From: Saccharothrix ecbatanensis | GTDB lineage: Bacteria > Actinomycetota > Actinomycetes > Mycobacteriales > Pseudonocardiaceae | Assembly (NCBI RefSeq): GCF_014205015.1 | Contig: NZ_JACHMO010000001.1 | Location: forward strand, 3,906,001 to 3,970,000 | Direction: 5' to 3' | Length of the DNA stretch: 64,000 nt | Shown here: positions 1 through 9,187 of the stretch, piece by piece | Layout of the letters: each line of letters begins with the position of its first letter | Numbering within the stretch: position 1 is the first letter of the stretch | Notes under the pieces: generated by a model | Seen by the model: the letters and a program-made list of their open reading frames with translations, nothing else | What the model was told of the DNA's origin: nothing | Databases searched by the model: none | Translations under genes and position numbers: made by a program

Positions 1-665
1 TTGTTCTCGTAGGCGTACTCGACCTGGTTGACCATGCCGGTGTAGGCGCCCTGCACCGACTCGAACCAGGCCGAGTCCGACTTCGCCGTGAACTCCGCGC
101 CGACTTCGTAGAACCGTTCCCAGGTCGCGTTGTCGCCGCCGAGGTATGCGGCGACCGCCTCGCGGTCGGAAGGCAGACCGGCCGCCTTGAACAGGTCGGC
201 GCGGTACGCGACGGCCTGGGGGCCGATGTCGGTGCCGTAGCCGATGACCTTGCCGTCCTCGGTGGTCGCCGCCCCTGACTTCCAGTCGAACCAACGATCC
301 TCGAGCTCGGGGTCGGACAGGTCGACGAAGCGGTCGGAGAACTTCTTGAACTCCCCGAGCCAGTCGACTTCGAGCGCTTCGACGCAGGCCAGACCCGAGT
401 CCTGGCCGACGAAGTTGAGCAGCTTCTCGCGCTGGTCGTCGCCGCCTCCGGCGGTCGCGTACTCGACAGTGACGTTGGGGTGCTTGGCCTCCCACTGCTC
501 GATGTAGGGGCCGTATCCCCAATCGCCGAACGTGGCGATCTCCAGGACGATCTTGCCGTCCCCTGTTGGCTTCGACCCGTCGGTCGAGCAGCCCGCGAGG
601 ACGAGAGCAGCAGCGGTCGCGGCGGCGATGGCGGCCGACGCACGGTTCACTATCGATGTTCTCAT
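1..665 (-). CDS. ABC transporter sugar-binding lipoprotein (3' end outside window)
   Basis: Extracellular solute-binding protein of a carbohydrate ABC importer. The start ATG at 665 gives MRTSIVNRAS, then a hydrophobic stretch and the lipobox LAGC, so it should be lipid-anchored outside the membrane. The mature part (IVLEIATFGDWGYG, a WEAKHPNVTVEY stretch, later GYGTDIGPQAVAYRADLF) follows the usual family-1 binding-protein pattern. About 221 codons are visible; the C-terminal half and presumably the permease genes lie beyond base 1. A weak GAAAG ribosome-binding site precedes the ATG. It diverges from the ROK regulator and the glycosidases, which suggests it imports the sugars they release. 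The exact sugar cannot be read from the sequence. Confidence 0.88.
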   Translation of the reverse strand, partial: MRTSIVNRASAAIAAATAAALVLAGCSTDGSKPTGDGKIVLEIATFGDWGYGPYIEQWEAKHPNVTVEYATAGGGDDQREKLLNFVGQDSGLACVEALEVDWLGEFKKFSDRFVDLSDPELEDRWFDWKSGAATTEDGKVIGYGTDIGPQAVAYRADLFKAAGLPSDREAVAAYLGGDNATWERFYEVGAEFTAKSDSAWFESVQGAYTGMVNQVEYAYEN

Positions 666-831
666 CGTGGTTCTTTCGTAGTGGGGATTGACGCAGGACA
701 GGGTTGTCCGCGTCGGCATGGCGGGCTCGACTCCCGCCGTCGTGAGGAGCCGAGCCCAGGTGCTCGGTCTGGCGCTGCGGGAACGCTCACAGGCCGGTTG
801 GGACTCGGTTGGCTGTGAGCCGAGTCCCTCG

Positions 832-1020
832 TCAGGCCGCGGTGCAGGAAACCGAGTCGGCTTCGCGGGCCTTGCCGGTCGCGGATCCGATGAATCCGAA
901 CGAGAACGAGGTAGCGGGTTGGGGGTTCGGCGCCCGGCTCGTGAGCGTCGCCGTGATCGTCCGGCCGTCCTTGGTGATCCTGCGGGTTGTCCGAGAGCCC
1001 GGGGTTGGCGTGCCCGACAT
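832..1020 (-). pseudogene. CBM2-like C-terminal remnant
   Basis: A 62-codon reading frame whose second half (GRTITATLTS, then SFSFGFIGS, ending DSVSCTAA) resembles the last strand and terminal Cys of cellulose-binding CBM2 modules. The first half (MSGTPTPGSRTTRRITKDG) is only loosely similar. An AAAGGAC stretch precedes the ATG at 1020, so expression cannot be excluded. Most likely it is the tail of a lost cellulase or LPMO gene stranded between two divergent genes. The rest of the 666-1269 interval holds only the operator region. Confidence 0.35.
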
Positions 1021-1145
1021 GGTCCGTCCTTTCACGTCCGCCGCCACGACGTGGGCCGCCCCGTGACCGTGGTCGTCGGCGAGACCAAGCGCGGTGTTGG
1101 CGGTGACCCAAACCCTTGTGTGGTGCAGGTTACGTACTCGCGCCC

Positions 1146-1185
1146 AGTTTGCCAACATGCGTGACTAACTAACATGGTCAAAACT
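1146..1185. promoter_or_regulatory. candidate ROK operator in the divergent region
   Basis: AGTTTGCCAACATG at 1146-1159 and CATGGTCAAAACT at 1173-1185 form an imperfect inverted repeat. The left half, read on the minus strand, is GCATGTTGGCAAACT, matching GCATGTTGACAAATC at 2491-2505 before the GH127 gene at 12 of 15 positions. It lies between the binding-protein gene and the ROK gene, so it could control both. Function is inferred from position and repetition. Confidence 0.45.
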
Positions 1186-1269
1186 GGCAAGCTCGCGGGT
1201 AACCTGGCGGTTCAACGAACCCACCGTGTCCGACCGGGATCAAGCTGTTACATATGGAGGAAGCACGGC

Positions 1270-2430
1270 ATGGCGAGTCCCCCGGCGGCGCCGGCCACGA
1301 ACCCGACCTCGTGGCCCACCTTGAACAGCGCGGAGCGGGGCGCCCTGCGCGAGCTGCTGATCCACGGTCCGATGCCCCGGGCCGAGATCGCCCGGCGGCT
1401 CGGCATATCGCGCACGAGCCTGACCCGCGTGACCCGCGAACTCATGGAGCACGGACTGGTGTCCGAAGGGGCCGCGGAGCTCAACGGGACGGCCGGCCGG
1501 CCCGGGGAACTGCTCCACGTCCGCCCACAGGGCCGGAGCTTCCTCGGCGTCAACCTCACCGCGGACCGCCTCTTCGCCGCGGTCACCGACCTGGAGGCCC
1601 GCGTGCTCGTCTCCCACGACGAGGCCTTGGACTCGGGGGGCGTCGAGGACACCATCGCCCAGATCGGCCGCGTCCGCGAACGCCTCGTGAAGGGCCGCCC
1701 CGATATCGCGGCGGCGGGAATCGCCCTCGCCGGCGACGTGGTGACCTCGACCGGTCGCCAGATCGTCACCGAGTCGCCGTTCCTCGGCTGGCGCCAGGTC
1801 GCCCTGGCCGACCTCGCCGAACAGCGGCTCGGCGTGCCGGTCGCGACCGAGAACGACGTGCGCTGCCTGACCGCGGCCGAGCACTGGTTCGGCGTGGGCG
1901 CCGGGTTCGACTTGATGGCGCTGATCACCGTCGGCTTCGGCATCGGCTTCGGCCTGGTGGTGGACGGCAAGATCGTCACCGGGGGCCACGGCAAGGCCGG
2001 GCGCCTCGACCACCTGCCGATCGACCGCAACGGCCCGCTCTGCGAGTACGGCCACCGCGGCTGCGTCACCGCGTTCCTGCCCAACGCCGCCATCGTCGGA
2101 GCGATGCGCACCCCTGGCCTCGACTACGAGGCCGTCGTCGCCCTGGCGCGAAGCGGCGACCCGGCGGCGGTGCGCGCCTTCCGCGACGCCGCCTACGCGC
2201 TCGGCGTCCTCGTGGCGACCCTCGCCAACACGTTCGACCCCGAAAAGATCGTGATCACGGGCGAGGGCATCCCCGTGGCCGAGCTGGCCCGGTCCGAAAT
2301 GGACTCCGCGATCGCCGCGACCCTGCATCCCACCGCCGCGCCCGTGGTCGTCGACATCCAGCCGTTCGAGTTCACCGAGTGGGCGCGCGCCGCGGCCGTC
2401 CTCGCCATCCGGGACCGCCTCCAGTTCTGA
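1270..2430 (+). CDS. ROK-family transcriptional repressor
   Basis: A 386-residue regulator with an N-terminal winged helix-turn-helix (AEIARRLGISRTSLTRVTREL, about residues 38-58) and a C-terminal ROK sugar-sensing domain (ENDVRC; GFGIGFGLVVDG). I chose the ATG at 1270 because GGAGG lies nine bases upstream; an in-frame ATG at 1174 would add 32 unrelated residues. The ROK zinc motif, normally CxCGxxGC, is degenerate: C258, Y260 and C265, so one of three Cys is missing, and the usual Glu of GExGH is Arg in AGRLDH. Loss of kinase-type residues fits a pure regulator. Its place between a sugar-binding protein and three glycosidases makes it the likely local regulator of the arabinoside/galactoside locus. 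Confidence 0.88.
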   Translation: MASPPAAPATNPTSWPTLNSAERGALRELLIHGPMPRAEIARRLGISRTSLTRVTRELMEHGLVSEGAAELNGTAGRPGELLHVRPQGRSFLGVNLTADRLFAAVTDLEARVLVSHDEALDSGGVEDTIAQIGRVRERLVKGRPDIAAAGIALAGDVVTSTGRQIVTESPFLGWRQVALADLAEQRLGVPVATENDVRCLTAAEHWFGVGAGFDLMALITVGFGIGFGLVVDGKIVTGGHGKAGRLDHLPIDRNGPLCEYGHRGCVTAFLPNAAIVGAMRTPGLDYEAVVALARSGDPAAVRAFRDAAYALGVLVATLANTFDPEKIVITGEGIPVAELARSEMDSAIAATLHPTAAPVVVDIQPFEFTEWARAAAVLAIRDRLQF

Positions 2431-2480
2431 CCGGCCGAGGCGCGCGACCGCCCCCGGTGAAGCGGCACGCCAACCCGTTG

Positions 2481-2505
2481 GATTTGTACCGCATGTTGAC
2501 AAATC
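2481..2505. promoter_or_regulatory. perfect inverted repeat upstream of the GH127 gene
   Basis: GATTTGT (2481-2487) and ACAAATC (2499-2505) are perfect inverted arms around an 11-base spacer. TTGACA at 2496-2501 inside the site could serve as a -35 box, so bound repressor would block polymerase. The TTTGT...ACAAA arrangement and its resemblance to the site beside the ROK gene make it the best operator candidate here. Confidence 0.55.
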
Positions 2506-2641
2506 TGGTCGGCATACGCATCCTTGGCGCTGCCCGGTGGGAGGTGTGGGAGGACCCGCGTGACCGCGGATCCGCGAAGACGGGTGCGCACCCCGATGGC
2601 CCCGTCCTCCCCGCCCGCGCACGCATCGCAGACGAGGAGAC

Positions 2642-4504
2642 ATGACCGCCACTCCCACCCCGGCCGCGCCGACGGCCGCGAACGCGCGCCGGCCGCGAGA
2701 CCTGCGCGCCACCCTGCTCTCCGGCGGTTTCCTGGGGCGGTGGCAGGACGTCAACACCGTTGCGACCATCCCCCACTGCATCGCCCGGCTCGAGGACTCG
2801 GGCGTGATGGACAACTTCCGACGCCTCGCCGGGAGGGGTTCGGCCCCGTACCGCGGGCCGATGTTCGCCGACTCCGACCTGTACAAGACGCTCGAGGCGC
2901 TGGGCTGGGAGGCGGTGCGCGGCGTCCGCGACCACGAGGCGTTCGTCGACGAGGCGGTCGCGCTCATCCGGGCCGTCCAGGAACCCGACGGTTACGTCAA
3001 CACCTACTACCGGGGTCCCTGCGCGGGGGAGCGGTTCAGCGACCTGGCGCAGGGGCACGAGCTCTACACCCTGGGTCACCTCGTGCAGGCCGCGATCGCG
3101 TGGTCCCACGCGGGCCGCACCGACCTGCTCGACATCGCACTGCACAACGTCGAACTGGTGCACCGGGTCTTCGGTCCCGGTGGCCGCGACGACATCTGCG
3201 GGCACCCCGAGATCGAGACCGCGCTCGTGGAGCTCGCGCGGGTCACCGGCGACGCCCGCCACCGCCGGCTCGCCGCCCGGATGGTCGAACTGCGCGGCCA
3301 CCGGACGATCGACGAGGACGGGTGGGGCGGCGCCTACTACGTGGACCACGCCCCGGTCAAGGCCGCGCGGGAAGTGACCGGCCACGCCGTTCGCCAGCTC
3401 TACCTGCTCGCCGGCGTAGCCGACCTCCAGCTCGACGACCCCGAAGCCGGGTACGGCGAGGCGCTGCTGCGCCTGTGGGACAACACGCACCACGAGAAGC
3501 TCTACCTCACCGGTGGGCTCGGCTCGCGCCACCGCAGCGAGGCGTTCGGCGACCCCTACGAACTCCCGGCCGACCGCGCCTACTCCGAGACGTGCGCCGC
3601 GATCGCGAACCTGCACTGGAACTGGCGGATGCTGCTGCTCCACGGCGACGCGCGCTACGCCGACGAGATCGAGCGGGGCATGTACAACGCCATCGCGGTC
3701 TCGACCGCACTCGACAGCCGCTCGTTCTTCTACTCCAACCCCCTGCAACTGCGCACCGGCCACACCCACGAGGAGGACGCGCCCTCGACCCGCCTCGACT
3801 GGTACAAGTGCGCCTGCTGCCCACCGAACCTCGCGCGGCTGCTCGCCTCGATCACCGCCTACGTCACCACGGAGACCGACGACGCCGTCCAGGTCCACCT
3901 GTACGCCGCCGGCTCCATCGAGATCGGCGACGGCGTGAAGGCACACGTCTCGACCGGCTACCCGTGGGACGGCGACATCACCATCGAACTCGACGCCCCC
4001 GCTCCCCGCGCGATCGAGCTGCGGATCCCCGGCTGGGCGGACGGTGCCGAGCTGACCGTCGACGGCGCACCCGTCCCGGCGCGAGCCGGGAGCTACGCGA
4101 CGGTGGTGGCGGGCTCGCGCCTGGCCCGGCTGCGGCTGCCGAACACCCCGACGTTCATGGCCGCACACCCGCGCGTGGACGCGGCGCGGGGGACCCTCAC
4201 CGTCCGCCGCGGCCCGGTCGTCTACTGCCTGGAAGCCGCCGACCTGCCCGAGGGGACGGTCCTGGAAGACGTACGCCTGGCCGACGACACCCGGGTGCGC
4301 GACGGCGACTGGGACGATGAGCTCCTCGCCCGCCGCGTCACGCTCACCGGCCTCCGGCTCGAACAGCCCGGCCGGCAGCTGTACGCGCCCCCCGACGAAC
4401 CGAGGACCCGCACGCACGGACTCGGCGACGTCGACCTCATCCCGTACTGCCGGTGGGCCAACCGCTCCCCCGGCGCCATGCGCGTCAGGCTGCCGCAGCG
4501 CTAG
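2642..4504 (+). CDS. GH127-type beta-L-arabinofuranosidase (DUF1680)
   Basis: A 620-residue protein of glycoside hydrolase family 127, an (alpha/alpha)6-barrel enzyme releasing L-arabinofuranose from beta-linked oligosaccharides such as those on hydroxyproline-rich plant glycoproteins. The zinc/nucleophile set matches the Bifidobacterium HypBA1 pattern: E316 and C318 in YSETCAA, and C392-C393 in CACCPPN, with C392 in the nucleophile position. There is no signal peptide, so it acts in the cytoplasm on imported oligosaccharides. GAGGAG lies just before the ATG at 2642. It is first of three co-directional glycosidase genes and follows a strong candidate operator. Substrate is inferred from family and context; GH127 also contains enzymes with other specificities. 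Confidence 0.88.
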   Translation: MTATPTPAAPTAANARRPRDLRATLLSGGFLGRWQDVNTVATIPHCIARLEDSGVMDNFRRLAGRGSAPYRGPMFADSDLYKTLEALGWEAVRGVRDHEAFVDEAVALIRAVQEPDGYVNTYYRGPCAGERFSDLAQGHELYTLGHLVQAAIAWSHAGRTDLLDIALHNVELVHRVFGPGGRDDICGHPEIETALVELARVTGDARHRRLAARMVELRGHRTIDEDGWGGAYYVDHAPVKAAREVTGHAVRQLYLLAGVADLQLDDPEAGYGEALLRLWDNTHHEKLYLTGGLGSRHRSEAFGDPYELPADRAYSETCAAIANLHWNWRMLLLHGDARYADEIERGMYNAIAVSTALDSRSFFYSNPLQLRTGHTHEEDAPSTRLDWYKCACCPPNLARLLASITAYVTTETDDAVQVHLYAAGSIEIGDGVKAHVSTGYPWDGDITIELDAPAPRAIELRIPGWADGAELTVDGAPVPARAGSYATVVAGSRLARLRLPNTPTFMAAHPRVDAARGTLTVRRGPVVYCLEAADLPEGTVLEDVRLADDTRVRDGDWDDELLARRVTLTGLRLEQPGRQLYAPPDEPRTRTHGLGDVDLIPYCRWANRSPGAMRVRLPQR

Positions 4505-4545
4505 AGGACCTCGCAACACCCGGCCGCCCGGTTCCGCCCAGCCAC

Positions 4546-4557
4546 CGGTGATCACCG
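4546..4557. promoter_or_regulatory. 12-base palindrome before the GH42 gene
   Basis: CGGTGATCACCG is a perfect palindrome 40 bases upstream of the GH42 start, in the gap after the GH127 stop codon. It may be a regulator site or part of a transcript hairpin; nothing else supports a role. Confidence 0.2.
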
Positions 4558-4597
4558 ATCGCCGGTTCCCCACAGCGATGACGAAACAGGTGATCCC

Positions 4598-6454
4598 ATG
4601 CAGGATCGCGCGCCGGAGTCCGGCGACGGCACCTCCGAAGCCCACGTCGGTGCCGGCCACCCGCTCCCCCGCCCGGAGGACCTCCCCCTGGGGTCCGCCG
4701 AACGCGGGCGAAGCACGAGCGGGCTGTTCTTCGGCGGGGACTACAACCCCGATCAGTGGCCCGAGGAGGTCTGGGCGGAGGACTTCGCGCTCATGCGCAC
4801 CGCGTCGGTCAACCTCGCCACCGTCGGGGTGTTCTCCTGGTCGCGGCTGCAACCCTCACCCGACCGCTTCGACTTCGACTGGCTCGACCGCGTCCTCGAC
4901 GGCCTGCACAGCGCCGGCGTGGGCGTCTGCCTGGCGACGCCCACCGCGTCACCTCCCCTGTGGTTCACCCGGACGCACCCGGATGCCCTCCCGGTCACCC
5001 GGCAGGGTGTGCGTCTGGTCCACGGCTCTCGCGACACGTACTGCATCAACGCCCCCGCCTACCGGCAGGCGAGCCTGCGGATCGCCACCGAGCTGGCCAA
5101 CCGCTACTCCGACCACCCGGCACTGCGCCTGTGGCACGTCCACAACGAGTACGGCACGTGGTGCTTCTGCGAGCACTGCGAGCACGCCTTCCAGGACTGG
5201 CTGCGCGACCGCCACGGCACCCTGGACTCCCTCAACGACGCGTGGAGCACCGACTTCTGGTCCCAGCGGTACGGCCGGTGGGACGAGGTCCTGCCGCCAC
5301 GCGCCACCCAGTACCTGCCCAACCCCGCGCAGGAACTCGACTACCGGCGCTTCCTGTCCGACTCGATGATCCGCCACTACCGCGACCAGCAGGCCGTTCT
5401 CGCCGGTCGTTGGCCGGTCACCACGAACTTCGTCGTCGACGACTGGGTGCCCGTCGACCACGCCGCCTTCGCCCGCGAAGTCGACCTCGTCGCCATCGAC
5501 CACTACCCGACGACGATCGGTGAAGCGCCGGCCGAGCGCGCCTTCGCCGCCGACCGGGCGCGTGGCTGGGCTCGTGCCGCCGGCCATCCCGACGGCCGCT
5601 GGCTGCTCATGGAGCACGCAGCCGGCGCGATCCACACCGACGGCGTCCTCCGGTCGCTGCCACCCGGATCGATCACCGAGGCGGCCGAGACCCACCTGGC
5701 CCGCGGTGCCGTCGGCATCATGTACTTCCAGTGGCGGGCCTCCCGCGGCGGCGCCGAGCAGTGGCACCCGGCGATGATCCCGCACGAGGGATCCGACGGG
5801 CCCGTCTTCGACGAGATCACCAGGCTCGGCGCGGCGCTGGCCACCCGCGCGCCCGAGGTCGTCGACGCCGACGTCGCGCTCGTCTACGACGAGCAGACGA
5901 TGTGGGCCTGGCAAGGCAAGCACCTGCCGACGCGGCACGTCGACTACGACCGCCTCGCCCTGCGCTGGCACGCCGCGCTCACCGAGGCCCACGGCAACGT
6001 CGACGTCACCCCACCCGGCGCCGACCTCGGTCGCTACCGGCTGGTCGTCGTGCCCGCCCTCTACCTGATGTCCGCGACCACGCACAACTGGCTGCGTTCC
6101 CACACCGGCGACCTCGTCCTGACCGCCACCTGCGGCTTGGTCGACGAACACGCGCGGGTGACCCCCTCCTCGCTGCAGGACATCATCGGAGCCCGTGTCA
6201 CCGCCCGGATCTGGCTGCCGCCCACCGAACCGGTCGTGCTCGCAGACGGCCGCACCGCCGGCCTGTGCTTCGAGACGCTCCAACCGACGACGGCCCGGGT
6301 CCTGCACACCACGGCGGACGGCTCACCGGCGGTGATCCGAAACGGCCGCGTGACCTACATCGCGGCACTCGACCTCGTGGACCCAGCCCTGACGACACCC
6401 GACGCCCGGCCCGTCAGCGCATCACTCGGATCCGACGGCACTCGGTCGCGGTAG
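4598..6454 (+). CDS. GH42 beta-galactosidase / alpha-L-arabinopyranosidase
   Basis: A 618-residue GH42 enzyme with a TIM-barrel catalytic domain (FFGGDYNPDQWPEEVW at about residue 45 is the usual opening) and a shorter C-terminal glutamine-amidotransferase-like part. The acid/base is E184 in HVHNEYG and the nucleophile E339 in LLMEHAAG, where most relatives have LMEQ. The cluster CxxC in WCFCEHC recalls the zinc site of GH42 enzymes. No secretion signal is visible, so it should hydrolyse imported galactosides or arabinopyranosides. The N-terminal ~40 residues are low-complexity and acidic, and the true start might be slightly downstream. It follows GH127 after 93 bases, suggesting co-transcription. 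Confidence 0.85.
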   Translation: MQDRAPESGDGTSEAHVGAGHPLPRPEDLPLGSAERGRSTSGLFFGGDYNPDQWPEEVWAEDFALMRTASVNLATVGVFSWSRLQPSPDRFDFDWLDRVLDGLHSAGVGVCLATPTASPPLWFTRTHPDALPVTRQGVRLVHGSRDTYCINAPAYRQASLRIATELANRYSDHPALRLWHVHNEYGTWCFCEHCEHAFQDWLRDRHGTLDSLNDAWSTDFWSQRYGRWDEVLPPRATQYLPNPAQELDYRRFLSDSMIRHYRDQQAVLAGRWPVTTNFVVDDWVPVDHAAFAREVDLVAIDHYPTTIGEAPAERAFAADRARGWARAAGHPDGRWLLMEHAAGAIHTDGVLRSLPPGSITEAAETHLARGAVGIMYFQWRASRGGAEQWHPAMIPHEGSDGPVFDEITRLGAALATRAPEVVDADVALVYDEQTMWAWQGKHLPTRHVDYDRLALRWHAALTEAHGNVDVTPPGADLGRYRLVVVPALYLMSATTHNWLRSHTGDLVLTATCGLVDEHARVTPSSLQDIIGARVTARIWLPPTEPVVLADGRTAGLCFETLQPTTARVLHTTADGSPAVIRNGRVTYIAALDLVDPALTTPDARPVSASLGSDGTRSR

Positions 6455-6534
6455 TCCACCCGCATCGGCGACCGCACAAGAACTGCCGCCGGCACTTCGG
6501 TCGACGCAATCGCTTGTTCACTGTCCATCCTCTC

Positions 6535-6556
6535 GAACCGGTTCACTGCGGTTCAC
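6535..6556. promoter_or_regulatory. GAACCGGTTC palindrome with CGGTTCAC direct repeat
   Basis: A perfect 10-base palindrome, GAACCGGTTC (6535-6544), overlaps two direct copies of CGGTTCAC (6539-6546 and 6549-6556) just upstream of the next gene. This resembles LacI-family operators and may give the third glycosidase gene its own control. Confidence 0.4.
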
Positions 6557-6574
6557 CTGACATCCGGAGCACCA

Positions 6575-9139
6575 ATGGCCTCGACACAGACTGCCCCCGA
6601 CACCCTGACCGTCGACCTCGACGTCGCGACCGGACCGATCCACGGTGGCGCCGCCGGTTCCCTCTACGGCGTCTACGGCCCCGGTGTGCCCAGCGACGCC
6701 GTGCTCGCCGGCTTCTACCCCAAGACCCTGTCGACCAAGGCCCAGGACGGCGTCCAACACCCCGGCGCCGACGCCCTGGAGGTGGTCGAGCCCTTCGTGG
6801 CCAACGGCGGTCGCGACGTCTACATCTACATGGCCGACATCTACCGGGGCTTCCCGTACCGGCGGGAGCCCGGTCAGGCCGGTCGGGACGACTACCGGGC
6901 CAAGGTGGAGGCCCAGGTGCGGCAGGTGGTCGCGTCGCCGTACCGCGACCACATCGTCTACGTGCCGTTCAACGAGCCGGAGGGCAACTACTACGGCGAA
7001 GGGGAGCACAGCTACGACGGGGTGAGCTGGCTGAACGACCCGCGGGCCTTCTTCGAGGAGTGGGACCTGCTCCACGACCTGATCAAGCGGCTCGACCCGC
7101 GCGCCCGCATCGCCGGCCCCAACACCAGCATCCTCTACGACCAGGTCCGGTACTTCCTGGAGCACTGCAAGGCGAACGACCGCCTGCCGGAGGTCATCAC
7201 CTGGCACGAGCTCTCGTCGCCGGACAGGGTGCGCACCAGCGTCGCCAAGTACCGCTCATGGGAACGGGAACTCGGCATCGGCCCCCTGCCGATCAACATC
7301 AACGAGTACGCCTTCCGCTACCACCTCTCCGTACCCGGCCAGATGATCCAGTGGATCGCCGCACTGGAGGAGTCCAAGGTGGACGGCGACCTGGCGTACT
7401 GGAACATCGACGGCAACCTCAACGACAGCGTGGCCGAGGCCAACAAGGCCAACGGCCAATGGTGGCTGTTCAACGCCTACGGCCGGATGAGCGGCGACAC
7501 GGTCCAGGTGACACCTCCTCACCCCGGAGAGCAGTACACCCTCCAGGGCGTGGCCACGCTCGACCACGGCAAGAGGCAGGCCCGCCTCCTCTTCGGCGGC
7601 GCCGACGGCGCGGCGGACGTGCGGTTCGCCAACGTCGACCGACTCCTGTTCGGCGACCGGGTCCACGTCACCGTGGAAGAGATCGCCTGGACAGGACAGC
7701 TCGGCGACTCCCCCGCGCCGAGGCCCCTGCTCGACGCCGTGCGCGAGGTCGGCGACGACGGCTTCGTGCTGCCGTTCACCGACCTGGACGCGATGTCGGC
7801 CTACCAGGTGATCATCAGCCCGGCCGGCCACGGCCCCACCGCCGGCGCGAGCACACGGTGGCGGCGGACCTACGAGGCCGAGGACGCCGCGCACACCGGC
7901 ACCGGCTGGAGCCTCAGCGACCCCGAGGGCAGCGCCGACGACGTCAGCAAGTTCGCCACCTCGAACCTCCATCACGTCAGGGGGCTGCGCACCGGTTCCG
8001 ACGTCGTGCTCTCGTTCGCCGTGGACGTGCCGGAGACCGGCGACTACGACATCGGAGTGTTCTCCAGCAGCCATTTCAAGGACGCGAACGTCGTGCCACA
8101 CGGCCCGACGAACGTGTTCCTGCGCGTGGACGGCGAACAACCCCGAGAACTGCGCTTGCCGATGTCGTACGAGTGGGCGGTATGGGAGCGCACCGACACC
8201 CGCGTGCGATTGGACGCCGGGGCGCACACCATCACTCTGGCCGCGTCCGACCCGCTGCTCGGCTCGACCCGCGGTGACGCGGCCATCGACAAGATCGACC
8301 TCGCGCTGGTCGACCTGGGCTCGGACGGCTGGGCGTCCTACGAGGCCGAATACGCCGACCTGCGCTCCGCCGAGCCCCAGTACGGCATCGAGGGGGCATC
8401 GGGCCCCGGGATCGCCGCGGTACCGCGCGGCGGGTCGGTCACGTTCTGGGTGCACGCCGCCAACGACGGGTACGCGACGGTGTGCTTCGACCACCTCGGC
8501 GGCGGCCAAGCGGACGTGGCGCTCAACGGCCACACCGTCGAGGGCGTCATCGTCGGCACCCACCCCGGCACCGACATCGCGCGCCTGTTCCTCTCCGCCG
8601 GCGTCAACCGGCTGACCGCGGTCGGCGACGACGGCACCCTGCTCCTCGACCGGGTCCGCGTCGGCCCGGCCGACGCGACGGGGGTGGTGAAGGTGGAGGC
8701 CAAGTCCGGGCAGGCAACCGGGGCAGCGACGTTCAGCGACGACTTCCCGTACGCCTCAGGGCTGGTCGCGACGAACATCGGTGACGGGCCGGAGAACGCA
8801 CTGGTCCTCGACGTGCCGGCCGAGCGGACCGGCGGGCACGTCCTCGTGATCCGCTACGCCAACGCCGAGGAGTCCGTCCCGACGCACTACAACCCGGACC
8901 TGGTGACGCAGTACGCGGACATCTCCGTCAACGGGCAGGTGCACCGAGTCGCGTTCCCGAACACTCTCCACCCCAACCAGTTCCGCGACCTGGCGGTGCC
9001 GGTGGACTTGGTGGCCGGGACGAACCGGCTCACGATCACGGCGCCGAAACCCGAGGGCGCCGCGGCCGACCAGTTCGGACAGCGCTCGAAGTACGCACCC
9101 GCCATCGACTACCTGATCGTCGCGCCGCTCGTCGGCTGA
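6575..9139 (+). CDS. clan GH-A-like glycosidase with carbohydrate-binding modules
   Basis: An 854-residue protein. Residues ~25-300 look like a clan GH-A TIM barrel: VPFNEPEGNYY puts a candidate acid/base at E134, and INEYAFRYH a candidate nucleophile at E244, a spacing usual for GH39/GH5-like enzymes. After a linker, two modules start at about residues 430 (TYEAEDAAHTG) and 588 (SYEAEYADL), both typical openings of CBM6/CBM35 folds; a further beta-rich module starts near 705 (VVKVEAKSGQATG). No signal peptide is visible, which is odd for a protein with binding modules. CGGAGC before the ATG is a plausible ribosome-binding site. Relatives are often annotated loosely as cellulosome or GH39 proteins. 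The substrate is probably the same plant glycan, but I cannot name the family with certainty. Confidence 0.6.
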   Translation: MASTQTAPDTLTVDLDVATGPIHGGAAGSLYGVYGPGVPSDAVLAGFYPKTLSTKAQDGVQHPGADALEVVEPFVANGGRDVYIYMADIYRGFPYRREPGQAGRDDYRAKVEAQVRQVVASPYRDHIVYVPFNEPEGNYYGEGEHSYDGVSWLNDPRAFFEEWDLLHDLIKRLDPRARIAGPNTSILYDQVRYFLEHCKANDRLPEVITWHELSSPDRVRTSVAKYRSWERELGIGPLPININEYAFRYHLSVPGQMIQWIAALEESKVDGDLAYWNIDGNLNDSVAEANKANGQWWLFNAYGRMSGDTVQVTPPHPGEQYTLQGVATLDHGKRQARLLFGGADGAADVRFANVDRLLFGDRVHVTVEEIAWTGQLGDSPAPRPLLDAVREVGDDGFVLPFTDLDAMSAYQVIISPAGHGPTAGASTRWRRTYEAEDAAHTGTGWSLSDPEGSADDVSKFATSNLHHVRGLRTGSDVVLSFAVDVPETGDYDIGVFSSSHFKDANVVPHGPTNVFLRVDGEQPRELRLPMSYEWAVWERTDTRVRLDAGAHTITLAASDPLLGSTRGDAAIDKIDLALVDLGSDGWASYEAEYADLRSAEPQYGIEGASGPGIAAVPRGGSVTFWVHAANDGYATVCFDHLGGGQADVALNGHTVEGVIVGTHPGTDIARLFLSAGVNRLTAVGDDGTLLLDRVRVGPADATGVVKVEAKSGQATGAATFSDDFPYASGLVATNIGDGPENALVLDVPAERTGGHVLVIRYANAEESVPTHYNPDLVTQYADISVNGQVHRVAFPNTLHPNQFRDLAVPVDLVAGTNRLTITAPKPEGAAADQFGQRSKYAPAIDYLIVAPLVG

Positions 9140-9187
9140 CGCGCTCGAGCCTACAGCGCGGCTTTCCCCGTGAAGAGTGCGAGCAGC

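Noticed and set aside
2372..4852. An 826-codon minus-strand frame
   Set aside because: Antisense to GH127, which has clear catalytic residues.
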